Below, piece by piece: positions 18,072-25,922 of a DNA stretch of 64,000 nucleotides (the stretch's first letter is position 1; each line of letters begins with the position of its first letter). The notes under the pieces are model-generated. The model was not told the origin of the DNA and did not search any database. It worked only from the letters and a program-made list of their open reading frames with translations. The DNA is from Methylotenera sp. (GTDB taxonomy: Bacteria > Pseudomonadota > Gammaproteobacteria > Burkholderiales > Methylophilaceae): assembly GCF_013141425.1 (NCBI RefSeq), contig NZ_JABFRA010000100.1, forward strand, positions 18,239-82,238, given 5' to 3'. The translations under genes were made by a program, and so were the position numbers.

Positions 18072-19676
18072 CTAGTATTTCCTAAAGAAATTCAAAGATG
18101 CGCTGAATGACCTAGGCCAAGCAGATGTTGCAAGCATGATGTTGATTGCTAACCAAAGGACTGCGAGTAAATTCTTAGGCTCCAAATACAAGCAATAAAC
18201 CGCAGATACAATTAATAAAGCATGGAGTACATAATAAATTTTTATCTTTGGCCGAATACGTTGTTTAAGCAAGTATAACCCGAGTGAAAGTTGTATCGCT
18301 GGTAGTGCATACAAACTGACTGCAAAATCGCGATAGCGTCCATCAATAATCAACAATGTGCTTGATGTGATTGCCGCTAGTAGCAATAGGGTTGAACATG
18401 CTAACAATAGTCGTGTGTTGTTTAGGCCAGTACTACTCACCGTCCAGATGAGACTAATTACTGCAATTCCACCAATCGCCGCCACTCCACCTAAAGCCAG
18501 CCATTCCCGACTATTTTGGCATGCGCTAAACAAATATTCGGTTTGCAATAAAATAGTGATTCCCAATAATGCGCCCAAACTGGCCAATCCAATCAGCCCT
18601 GCTTTCCTGCGCTCTCCAAGAAAAAAACTTAACCCTAAAAACAATAGAGCACCAATGCTAGCCACTATAAATGGTCGCAATCCATCTGCCCGCGCTTTAA
18701 TATCCCCATTGAAAGAAAATTTTGGCGAGAAATCGGTCTGGTAGATCCCCCAATAACCACCGACAGTCCCCTCCAAGACGCGCTTCCATGGCTGATCGAA
18801 AGCTTCAATTAGATTGTAGCTCCAATTCCTGTCATGCGCGAGTTGCAAAAACCCTCGAATATAGACGGCCTGATTTATAACGCTAGGCTGAGATTCTTGG
18901 CGTTGCCTTCCCACTGAGGGCCAGCCTGTTTCGCCAATCAAAATCGGCTTTTTAAAACTTGCAGTGACTAAGCTCATCACATTACTGGTATGGTCTAAGG
19001 CATTTTCTATGGACTGCGGATTGTCTTCCCAGTAGGGAAGAATATGCACCGTCACAAAATCTACAGAATTTTCCAACGTGGGATGCTTGCGCCAAAACTC
19101 CCAAACATCGGCATAGGTAACGGGTACCTGCGTGGCAAGCTTTGTCTTTTCCAAATAGGCTTTCATAGCCGCTTCAGTCTGCTCCCCACGAAGCAGAACT
19201 TCATTTCCGACAATCAAAGCTTTAATAGTTTTAGGATATTTGTTCGCAATTGCAATAGCGAGTCCGAGTTCACTGTCATTCAAACTTTTCACCCAGCCAA
19301 TCCAAGCGCCTAAATATACTTTCATCCCCAGTTTAGCGGCTACCACTGGAACATAATCTAAACCCTGGCTAACCGAATAGATGCGAACACAATTGAACTG
19401 CTTAGCTAATATTGTTAAATCTTGGTCAATTTGAGCAGGATTAATACGTGTGCTCGAATTAAGCGGTGATTGCTCTTGGTGATAATAGGGCGAGTAAGAA
19501 ACGCACTGAAGTTTTCCATCGCTAGGTAATTGCGGCTTGATAATGGCTAAGGCTTGATTTTGCTGCCATAACCAAGCGCTCAACAGTGCTAGCAATGCCA
19601 AATTAAATAGAGCAAAAAACCAAGTAGATTTAGCACTGTGAATAGTCATAAATTTCTGAAAGAACAGCTGATGCAA
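18072..19676 (-). CDS. Membrane-anchored GH17 family beta-1,3-glucan hydrolase/transglycosylase
   Basis: A 534-residue protein with an N-terminal membrane helix (about 18-36), a periplasmic GH17 domain (about 55-330; acid/base Glu159 in VGNEVLLR, nucleophile Glu249 in IGETGWPS), and a C-terminal block of about seven hydrophobic helices (about 335-530) with no known catalytic domain. It aligns with the N-terminal GH17 domain of the next gene, suggesting duplication, but has no GT2 domain. Initiation at Met11 (19646) would give a more compact membrane anchor. It is the first gene of the operon, ending 5 bp before the synthase. It probably remodels (branches, cyclises or trims) the glucan. Confidence 0.82.
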   Translation of the reverse strand: MHQLFFQKFMTIHSAKSTWFFALFNLALLALLSAWLWQQNQALAIIKPQLPSDGKLQCVSYSPYYHQEQSPLNSSTRINPAQIDQDLTILAKQFNCVRIYSVSQGLDYVPVVAAKLGMKVYLGAWIGWVKSLNDSELGLAIAIANKYPKTIKALIVGNEVLLRGEQTEAAMKAYLEKTKLATQVPVTYADVWEFWRKHPTLENSVDFVTVHILPYWEDNPQSIENALDHTSNVMSLVTASFKKPILIGETGWPSVGRQRQESQPSVINQAVYIRGFLQLAHDRNWSYNLIEAFDQPWKRVLEGTVGGYWGIYQTDFSPKFSFNGDIKARADGLRPFIVASIGALLFLGLSFFLGERRKAGLIGLASLGALLGITILLQTEYLFSACQNSREWLALGGVAAIGGIAVISLIWTVSSTGLNNTRLLLACSTLLLLAAITSSTLLIIDGRYRDFAVSLYALPAIQLSLGLYLLKQRIRPKIKIYYVLHALLIVSAVYCLYLEPKNLLAVLWLAINIMLATSAWPRSFSASLNFFRKY

Positions 19677-19817
19677 CGGCTAGATAGATTAAGTAGCGCC
19701 TATGATAATCTAGGACGTTCACATAACAAAATTTTACCGCTAAAATATGTGCAAATTTACATGGACCGCTCGGCTGGCATTACAATAACAACTTATAAAA
19801 ATATTTGAGAAATTTGC

Positions 19818-20321
19818 ATGAAAAAACAGTTTTTATTCTTTTTAATCATTCTATATTCAAGTTTAATGAGCTTGGCCCATGCAAAATCCAATTTTAAAGG
19901 CAATGATTACAGCGGCGTATACGCCTGCAAGGGGAGCAATAATAAGGTCGGCGATTATGAAGTACAGGCAACATTAAAACTCAATCGCCTCAGTAGCCAA
20001 GGTGCCTTTGGTGTATATGATTTCAATACTGAAACCGAAAATTCCTGGATTTATCAAGGTCAGGCGATTGCCAATGGTAATAAACTTGCGCTGACATTTA
20101 ACTTATCCAATGGTGTAGCAGCGGAATACAGTACCGGCTTAGCTGACATTCAAAAGATATCGCCTAACCGTTGGGCTTATACCAACCATTATTATGAACC
20201 CGATGACTCTGGTGGTGATTATGGAACGGAGTATTGTGTGATGGAAAAGCCTGCAAAGATGGCTAAAAAAACAAAAAAACTAGTGAACAAGAAAACAAAT
20301 GCGGTTGAACGTCGTCTTTAA
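19818..20321 (+). CDS. Secreted hypothetical protein
   Basis: A 167-residue protein with a clear signal peptide (cleavage after LAHA, residue 22). The mature part has two to three Cys, a beta-rich composition (SGVYACKGSNNKVGDYEV, TLKLNRLS) and a basic C-terminal tail with many Lys (KMAKKTKKLVNKK). I do not recognise the family; the ligand-binding-barrel look is only an impression. It diverges from the GH17 gene and its last 4 bases overlap the convergent deacetylase gene, so it sits between the two glycan units. Confidence 0.7.
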   Translation: MKKQFLFFLIILYSSLMSLAHAKSNFKGNDYSGVYACKGSNNKVGDYEVQATLKLNRLSSQGAFGVYDFNTETENSWIYQGQAIANGNKLALTFNLSNGVAAEYSTGLADIQKISPNRWAYTNHYYEPDDSGGDYGTEYCVMEKPAKMAKKTKKLVNKKTNAVERRL

Positions 20322-21118
20322 CAATCTTGAGGGCTGCGGCTTAGTTTAATTTTTTGCAACAAACCATCCATTGCATCACTATCAAGAACCGAGTATTCAA
20401 TAAGCCTTGCAAAGTAAATGGGGTCATTCAACTCCCCCTCCATCTTGGCCGTTGCAGGATGACACATTAAAACTGGTGTGCCTAGTGTGCTATCGACATT
20501 CGATAGCCAAAAATTCAATGCGTTTTTATAGTCAACGCTAGTACCAGAAAAGTCATAAACACCCAACAAATCACCGCTGCATCTAAAGTCCATGCGCTTA
20601 GCTGCCTTTTCGAGCGCTGATGCGCCTAACGAACTAATCACTTTAGCCTTCAAACCATCGTTGACTGGAGGACGCGCAATGCGTATCCACGGTAATTGCT
20701 GGCTGTATCGCGTAGTTAAAACGTCGAGTAAGGCCTCACGTATTTGCGGCAGTTGATGCACATGCTGATGGCCATCCACATAATCTGGGGCAGTGCCAAG
20801 CGCCTTTTCAAAACGATTGAGTTGCACCTCAATGCAGTGTTTGATCGCTTTTGGAGGTAAGTTCCTAAATAAGCTACGGGCAATTAAAGCAGTATGGCGG
20901 TGGGCATCACCAAAATGGGTGAAATCTAAATGCAAGCCAATGTCTGCTTTTTGTCTTATGTCAGCAGTTAACCTTTGCGCCGACTCAAACCAGCGTGGAC
21001 TTAATACCATGCAAGACGTTGCAGTCAATCGGTTCTTTTGTATTAGTTGGATAATCGCCTCATCAATCGCAGAGCTTTGCGCAAAATCATCCGCACAGAT
21101 AATTACCGATTTCATCAC
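20318..21118 (-). CDS. ChbG/HpnK (YdjC-NaxD) family carbohydrate deacetylase
   Basis: A 266-residue metal-dependent deacetylase of the YdjC fold. The catalytic ADDFA (10-14) and the metal-binding DGHQHVH (about 114-120) and MCHPA motifs are intact. Family members remove acetyl groups from amino sugars; NaxD in Francisella and its Bordetella counterpart act on an undecaprenyl-phosphate-linked N-acetylhexosamine before transfer to lipid A. It lies 10 bp after gtrA and in the same operon as a polyprenyl-phosphate glycosyltransferase and a GT-C transferase. That context favours the lipid-linked substrate over chitooligosaccharides or hopanoids. Confidence 0.85.
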   Translation of the reverse strand: MMKSVIICADDFAQSSAIDEAIIQLIQKNRLTATSCMVLSPRWFESAQRLTADIRQKADIGLHLDFTHFGDAHRHTALIARSLFRNLPPKAIKHCIEVQLNRFEKALGTAPDYVDGHQHVHQLPQIREALLDVLTTRYSQQLPWIRIARPPVNDGLKAKVISSLGASALEKAAKRMDFRCSGDLLGVYDFSGTSVDYKNALNFWLSNVDSTLGTPVLMCHPATAKMEGELNDPIYFARLIEYSVLDSDAMDGLLQKIKLSRSPQDC

Positions 21119-21128
21119 ATTTCCAATT

Positions 21129-21521
21129 TCATGGCGAATGCTTAAAGGCCCAATTACGACTCAGTAAATAGGTGGAAACGGCGATGATAACCATCACCAA
21201 TCCTAGTGCCAGCCAAAAAGGCAGCCAAGTATAAGTCAATGCCGCTATCAGCAATAACTGATTTGCAATAAACCCAGCAACCGCAACTGTTAAAAAACGT
21301 GGAAAAGCTTGGCTGTGTGTGGAAGTTTGCTTTGAAAAACTGAACTTTCTATGCCCAAAATAACTGACTGGAAAAGCCATTAAAAAACCAACAATATTAG
21401 CCTGTGATGGAGGCAAAACTCCCGTAAATTCAAAACTCACGGCTACAATATAATGTACAATTGCCGCTAGCGCGCCAATAATAGCGAACCATGAAATGGA
21501 TTGTTTATGCAGATTGCTCAT
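21129..21521 (-). CDS. gtrA: GtrA family membrane protein (putative lipid-linked sugar flippase)
   Basis: A 130-residue protein with four predicted membrane helices and the GtrA-family marks: SWFAIIGALAAIVHYIVA at the first helix, a FGHRKFSF-like loop (here YFGHRKFSF), and RNWAFKH at the end. GtrA proteins are thought to flip undecaprenyl-phosphate sugars to the periplasmic face. It lies between the polyprenyl-phosphate glycosyltransferase and the deacetylase genes, a gtrA-gtrB pairing that supports the role. Confidence 0.88.
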   Translation of the reverse strand: MSNLHKQSISWFAIIGALAAIVHYIVAVSFEFTGVLPPSQANIVGFLMAFPVSYFGHRKFSFSKQTSTHSQAFPRFLTVAVAGFIANQLLLIAALTYTWLPFWLALGLVMVIIAVSTYLLSRNWAFKHSP

Positions 21522-21557
21522 GGTACGTTACTTTTAATCACTGAATCGTATACGCAA

Positions 21558-22529
21558 TTACGAATTGGCTTCTGGCTTGTTAACTTCTGCAACGATATAC
21601 GGCGGGCGACCTTTAACTTCGTCGTAAATACGGGCTAAATACTCGCCCAATATACCAATAAAAAGAAGTTGAACACCAGCAAAGAACATCATGCCTGCCA
21701 CAATGGTTGGCCAACCCGGCACAGATTCATTGAAGAATAAATGGTCAACAACCACATAAAGCCCATAAATAAATGCTAAAAAAGCAAGCAATCCACCAAC
21801 GGCACTGGCCAGCCGTAGTGGCATGACTGAGAAACTCGTGACCCCTGTCCAGGCTAATTGAATCAATTTTAATTTAGAAAATGTACTTTCACCGTGTGAC
21901 CGTGGCAAAGGTTTATAGGGAATGCCAACCGACTTATAACCTACCCAGGCGTATATCCCCTTCATAAATCGATTGCGTTCAGGTAAGGAAAGTAAGGCAT
22001 CCACTACCTGCCTATCCATCAAGCGAAAATCACCCGCATCTCGCGGAATATGAATTTGACCACCCAAGCTAATCATTCGGTAAAAAACACGCGAGCCCCA
22101 GCGTTTAAAATGCGATTCTGACTCACGATCTTGGCGTACTGCATACACCATATTGTAGCCTTCGCGCCACTTTTGCAACATCTGCCCCAGCAATTCTGCA
22201 CTATGCTGGCCATCAGCATCCATACAGATTACGATGTCACCGCCTGCATGCTCCAAGCCAGCACTAATGGCATACTCTTTACCAAAGTTACGCGAAAATC
22301 TCACTAACGTAGTGTTGAGATTTATCGGCAAATTTCTAACCAAATGCGCTGTTTGATCACGACTACCGTCATCGATTACGACAATATCCCAGCGTGTCGT
22401 TAGTTGCCTAAGATGCTCCGCAATATGATTTACGGTACTTGCAATCGTAGCTTGTTCATTAAAAGCAGGCACAATCACCGTGATGTGTGGCTGAATAATA
22501 TTGGTCGGTGGTAACTCGTTTTGCGTCAT
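21558..22529 (-). CDS. GT2 polyprenyl-phosphate glycosyltransferase (GtrB/ArnC-like)
   Basis: A 323-residue enzyme with a cytoplasmic GT2 domain (about 13-235: VIVPAFNEQATI, DDGSRDQT, and DADGQH as the metal-binding motif) and two C-terminal membrane helices (about 240-300). This is the plan of DPM/GtrB/ArnC enzymes, which attach one sugar to undecaprenyl or dolichyl phosphate on the cytoplasmic face. Followed by gtrA and a deacetylase and preceded by a GT-C gene, it should load the carrier lipid of this cassette. The sugar cannot be read from sequence; an N-acetylhexosamine is inferred from the deacetylase. Confidence 0.88.
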   Translation of the reverse strand: MTQNELPPTNIIQPHITVIVPAFNEQATIASTVNHIAEHLRQLTTRWDIVVIDDGSRDQTAHLVRNLPINLNTTLVRFSRNFGKEYAISAGLEHAGGDIVICMDADGQHSAELLGQMLQKWREGYNMVYAVRQDRESESHFKRWGSRVFYRMISLGGQIHIPRDAGDFRLMDRQVVDALLSLPERNRFMKGIYAWVGYKSVGIPYKPLPRSHGESTFSKLKLIQLAWTGVTSFSVMPLRLASAVGGLLAFLAFIYGLYVVVDHLFFNESVPGWPTIVAGMMFFAGVQLLFIGILGEYLARIYDEVKGRPPYIVAEVNKPEANS

Positions 22530-22553
22530 CTATTGGCCTCTTGTCACTATACG

Positions 22554-24158
22554 TTAATCTCGCGGTGGCGCATGCGGGCGGCGATCCTCACCGGTCAAGT
22601 TTCTGCGGTCTTTAACGATAGCTAATGGCGCATCCAAACGCGTTATAGATGCAATGACTTTTCCCTGCAACACTTTATCGCAATGCATAATGGTGCTGGA
22701 AATAAAAAAATCCGCCACCACCCAATCTTCTGTAACAGTAAAACGCTTATCTAAATAGGCGCGACCTTGGAACGCCTCGGCACATACGGCGACAGAGTAT
22801 ACATGTGGATTGTTTGGGGTCTTTTGCTGTTCAAGATCAATGTACTTTTCCAATGCAGTAGTTGCCTCTATGAGGCTGCTTGACCAGTAATCGCCTTCCC
22901 AATCATGAATGGCTTTTTTAAAACTATTGCCTGCAAATTGATTGTAATAAATGTATTCATAAGGATGCAACGAATAAAGCGTATAAGCCGTAGTTGAAAT
23001 GAATAGCAGGCAGAATGCAGTAAAACCCAAACGTAGCTTTTTATAACTTGCCAAAAGCTGAAAAACTTGCGACAAGCCAATCCCTGCAACGATAGCCAGC
23101 ACAGGTAGAATAAACGTGAAATGCCTTACGCCATTGTAAAGCGCTGGGCGATCGAAAAGCACAAACAATAGTGGCGTTAAAAGTGCAATTGCAACAGTGA
23201 GTTGTGGCAGTTGCTTGCTAAAATCGATACGCTTTATTTTGAATAAAAAGATAGCCGTTACGCTGAATAGACCCAATAAAAATACTTCGGGTAAGCGCAC
23301 GCCTAAATACTGCATCAAATAAGTATTCGGCACATCTCCAATTTTGAGGTATCGACCATTTAATATAGTTTCCATATCAAAGGTAAAATGTGAAAATGAT
23401 TTTGCGGCAATCAGAATATGGTCTAAACCCATGACTGCCCAAGGCCAGCAAAGCGCCATCAGGATAAATGCCACCACTCCCGCAGGCAGTAAGCCCAACA
23501 CACTCTGCCAGTAAAAACTGAGTTTTTCTTGCAACTTATTGGTACGTAACAAACCGGCAATCAACACTAATAACAGCAAATAAATAACAGCAAACGCCCC
23601 ACCAATTCTCAAACCCAAAGCAAGACCAACGGCCACACCCAACTTAAGCGACAATAGCAAAGGAATGCGCGGCAGATGTTTAGAAATAAGTAAGGTGTAA
23701 TAAAGCGCCCACATCATACATGCGCCAAACGACACGTCTTTAGTATGAGTGAACATCGCACCTGTCCACGCGCCTGTGATGCTTAGTAACAACACTGCCA
23801 AGAAGGCAGCCCGCTCGTCTGCAAGTTCCCGTGTACATTTATAAACTGCAACTATCCCAGCAAACCCAAAAATTGCAGATAGCAAATGGCGAATATCCCA
23901 CACCCAAAGTGGCAGAATTTTCTCCAAAGTGGCGGCCACTAGGTCGAATAATCCACCATAAAGGTAAAGATTCTTATAAGTAAATGCTGATAAATCAGTA
24001 AAGCCTGATTGATAAAACTTCAGCAACAGCTGGCCATAGAGGTGCTGCACTTCCTCATCATTACTTATGCCATACTGCTTAAAAGTGAGCAGAATAAAAA
24101 TTGCCAACGCTACAAAAAGGACGTACGTAAGCTTTCTATATGGATTCAAGATCATCAA
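22554..24158 (-). CDS. GT-C membrane glycosyltransferase (ArnT/PMT-like)
   Basis: A 534-residue protein with about eleven to twelve membrane helices and a soluble C-terminal part (from about 425). The first periplasmic loop carries SNDEE (32-36), placed like the catalytic acidic pair of GT-C enzymes that use lipid-linked sugars; a second marker is MFTHTKDVSFG. ArnT-type enzymes move an amino sugar from undecaprenyl phosphate to lipid A phosphates. It heads the minus-strand cassette GT-C, GT2, gtrA, deacetylase. Its acceptor could also be O-antigen, a glycan or a protein. Confidence 0.8.
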   Translation of the reverse strand: MMILNPYRKLTYVLFVALAIFILLTFKQYGISNDEEVQHLYGQLLLKFYQSGFTDLSAFTYKNLYLYGGLFDLVAATLEKILPLWVWDIRHLLSAIFGFAGIVAVYKCTRELADERAAFLAVLLLSITGAWTGAMFTHTKDVSFGACMMWALYYTLLISKHLPRIPLLLSLKLGVAVGLALGLRIGGAFAVIYLLLLVLIAGLLRTNKLQEKLSFYWQSVLGLLPAGVVAFILMALCWPWAVMGLDHILIAAKSFSHFTFDMETILNGRYLKIGDVPNTYLMQYLGVRLPEVFLLGLFSVTAIFLFKIKRIDFSKQLPQLTVAIALLTPLLFVLFDRPALYNGVRHFTFILPVLAIVAGIGLSQVFQLLASYKKLRLGFTAFCLLFISTTAYTLYSLHPYEYIYYNQFAGNSFKKAIHDWEGDYWSSSLIEATTALEKYIDLEQQKTPNNPHVYSVAVCAEAFQGRAYLDKRFTVTEDWVVADFFISSTIMHCDKVLQGKVIASITRLDAPLAIVKDRRNLTGEDRRPHAPPRD

Positions 24159-24217
24159 CTTATCAGTTTTTTGCTTGCGGTGAATTTACTAAGATAGGCG
24201 TGTGGCGATAATAGATT

Positions 24218-25219
24218 TTAGGCAAGAACTAAGGTTAAATAGCTAATGTACATCGCACCATTTACAAACAAGTGCCAGACCTTTATGCCACCTTTTGCCA
24301 CCAGATAACGAAGCCAAATTGAAGCAAGCAAGGTCATTACAATACCTAGCAACACTTCTTTACGCGGCTCCCAAGGGGTGAGCATAATGCCGATTGCTGG
24401 CAACAAGGTGCCCTGAAATACCATTGCGCCGGTAATGTTACCAAAGGCAAGCGTATCTTTGCCTTTGCGTATCCATAAAATGCTATTCACTTTTTCAGGC
24501 AATTCGGTTGCGATAGGGATAATCAATAAAGACAATAACAAGGCAGAGATGCCGATAATTTGCGCGGCTTCTTCTACACCATGTATAAAGCCTTTCGCGC
24601 CGGCTATCAATAAAGCCACACCCAATATCAACTGAATCACAATCACAATCATATTGTTAGGCAAGCCCAGTTTGCATAAAAACATGTCGCCACCAGCTTC
24701 TGTGGCATGCCCATCGGCCACCAGCGCTTTTGATGCGTTAAGCGTCATCATCACATAAACAAAATAAATCATCACCATGCTAGCGCCAATGCCGTATCGC
24801 ACTACAGTGAGCGTGTGCGGCACGAACATGGCAATGGCCGCAAAACTAAAAGCGATAATAAAGAAATTAAGGTCGCGGATTAAACCCGTGCGTTCTGGGC
24901 GTAAGTGACCATGGCTACCTCGTCGCTTCCAAACCGATATCGCCATTAATGAAATTGATAACGTTGCGAGCATCAACGGTGCACCCAATATTGAGCCTAC
25001 GCCAATTTCTTCATTGGTCGCTACATTCTGCGTACCAGCAAGCAACGCCAGCAAGGGCACCATGGTTTCAGGCAATGCCGTACCAACGGCGGCAAAAAGC
25101 GATCCTGTAACGCCTTCAGAAATACCTAATTTTTCGCCTAAATGTTCCAACGCATTGGTAAACACCTCGGCTGCAATTAGAATTACAATAAGCATTAAAA
25201 ACAATGTTGCAAAAACCAT
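24218..25219 (-). CDS. Sodium/calcium antiporter family (CaCA) membrane protein
   Basis: A 333-residue CaCA-superfamily exchanger with about ten helices arranged as two inverted halves. The alpha-repeat signatures are present: SLFAAVGTALPETMVPLL in the first half and LLIIPIATELPEKVNSIL in the second, with the acidic Glu that binds cations in each. It probably exports Ca2+ or a similar ion using the sodium or proton gradient. It lies 58 bp downstream of the GT-C gene and its start is close to the oppositely oriented ampD, so the two share a short divergent upstream region. Confidence 0.85.
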   Translation of the reverse strand: MVFATLFLMLIVILIAAEVFTNALEHLGEKLGISEGVTGSLFAAVGTALPETMVPLLALLAGTQNVATNEEIGVGSILGAPLMLATLSISLMAISVWKRRGSHGHLRPERTGLIRDLNFFIIAFSFAAIAMFVPHTLTVVRYGIGASMVMIYFVYVMMTLNASKALVADGHATEAGGDMFLCKLGLPNNMIVIVIQLILGVALLIAGAKGFIHGVEEAAQIIGISALLLSLLIIPIATELPEKVNSILWIRKGKDTLAFGNITGAMVFQGTLLPAIGIMLTPWEPRKEVLLGIVMTLLASIWLRYLVAKGGIKVWHLFVNGAMYISYLTLVLA

Positions 25220-25257
25220 GCGTTGCCCCTAGCTGAATACATAAAACACGCATTTTA

Positions 25258-25263
25258 CAGGAG
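25258..25263 (+). promoter_or_regulatory. Ribosome-binding site deciding the ampD start
   Basis: CAGGAG closely matches the anti-Shine-Dalgarno complement and is 9 bases upstream of the ATC at 25273. No ATG, GTG or TTG in the ampD frame lies between it and the catalytic motifs. Confidence 0.6.
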
Positions 25264-25272
25264 TTTACTAAA

Positions 25273-25842
25273 ATCGTATCAAACAAGCACTCTAAAGCCA
25301 CCAAGCAAATCACTATTTCGGATGCAGGGTTTGCTAGCCAAGGGGTTTATATCCCATCGCCAAATTTTGATTCTCGCTCTGAAAATGAGATTAGCCTGAT
25401 TGTCATCCACAACATCAGCTTGCCACCCAACCAATATGGCGGCAATGGCATTATTGAGCTATTTACCAATCAATTGAATCCTGATGAACATCCCTACTAC
25501 GCTGGGATTCATACGCGTAAAGTATCCTCGCACTTTCTTATTCGACGCGATGGTAGACTCATTCAATTTGTTTCTAGTTTAAATCGCGCATGGCATGCTG
25601 GCATTTCTAATTGGCAAGGGCGGGAACGTTGTAACGATTTCTCGGTCGGAATTGAGCTGGAAGGCTCTGACTTTGAAATATTTGAGAATGCGCAATATCA
25701 AACACTTGAAAATTTAATTGCTGCACTCTCCAAAGCCTATGAAATACAAGCTATAGTAGGACATTCAGATATTGCGCCAGGCAGAAAAACTGACCCAGGC
25801 CCTTATTTTGATTGGGCGCGACTCGATAAAATAAACCATTAA
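25273..25842 (+). CDS. ampD: 1,6-anhydro-MurNAc-L-Ala amidase AmpD, apparent ATC start
   Basis: AmpD is the cytoplasmic zinc amidase that cleaves anhydromuropeptides during cell-wall recycling. Family hallmarks are IPSPNFDSR, the zinc ligand in VIHNISLPP, HFLIRRDGRLIQFV, AWHAG, GIELEG and GHSDIAPGRKTDPGP. The first ATG, GTG or TTG in frame (TTG at 25420) falls after the zinc-ligand His, so it cannot be the real start. The frame is open back to a TGA at 25234, and a good ribosome-binding site (CAGGAG, 25258-25263) sits 9 bases before an ATC at 25273. That start gives 189 residues, close to the usual length. A rare AUC initiator, a sequence error or a recent start-codon mutation are the options. 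Confidence 0.85.
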   Translation: MVSNKHSKATKQITISDAGFASQGVYIPSPNFDSRSENEISLIVIHNISLPPNQYGGNGIIELFTNQLNPDEHPYYAGIHTRKVSSHFLIRRDGRLIQFVSSLNRAWHAGISNWQGRERCNDFSVGIELEGSDFEIFENAQYQTLENLIAALSKAYEIQAIVGHSDIAPGRKTDPGPYFDWARLDKINH

Positions 25843-25922
25843 ACCTTTGGTCGTGAGGCCTTGCTCTTTTTGAGCTAAGATAAAAATTTGCGGTTAATTA
25901 AAAATTAAATAAAAATACAAAC

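Noticed and set aside
19750-19818. 9-bp inverted repeat (TGCAAATTT / AAATTTGCA) whose right arm touches the start codon at 19818
   Set aside because: A TATAAA-like -10 near 19793 would start the transcript after the left arm, so the arms would not be in one mRNA. AT-rich repeats of this size arise often.
25420-25842. A short ampD beginning at the TTG at 25420
   Set aside because: It would lack the zinc-ligand His and about 49 conserved residues; the family motif continues upstream in the same frame.
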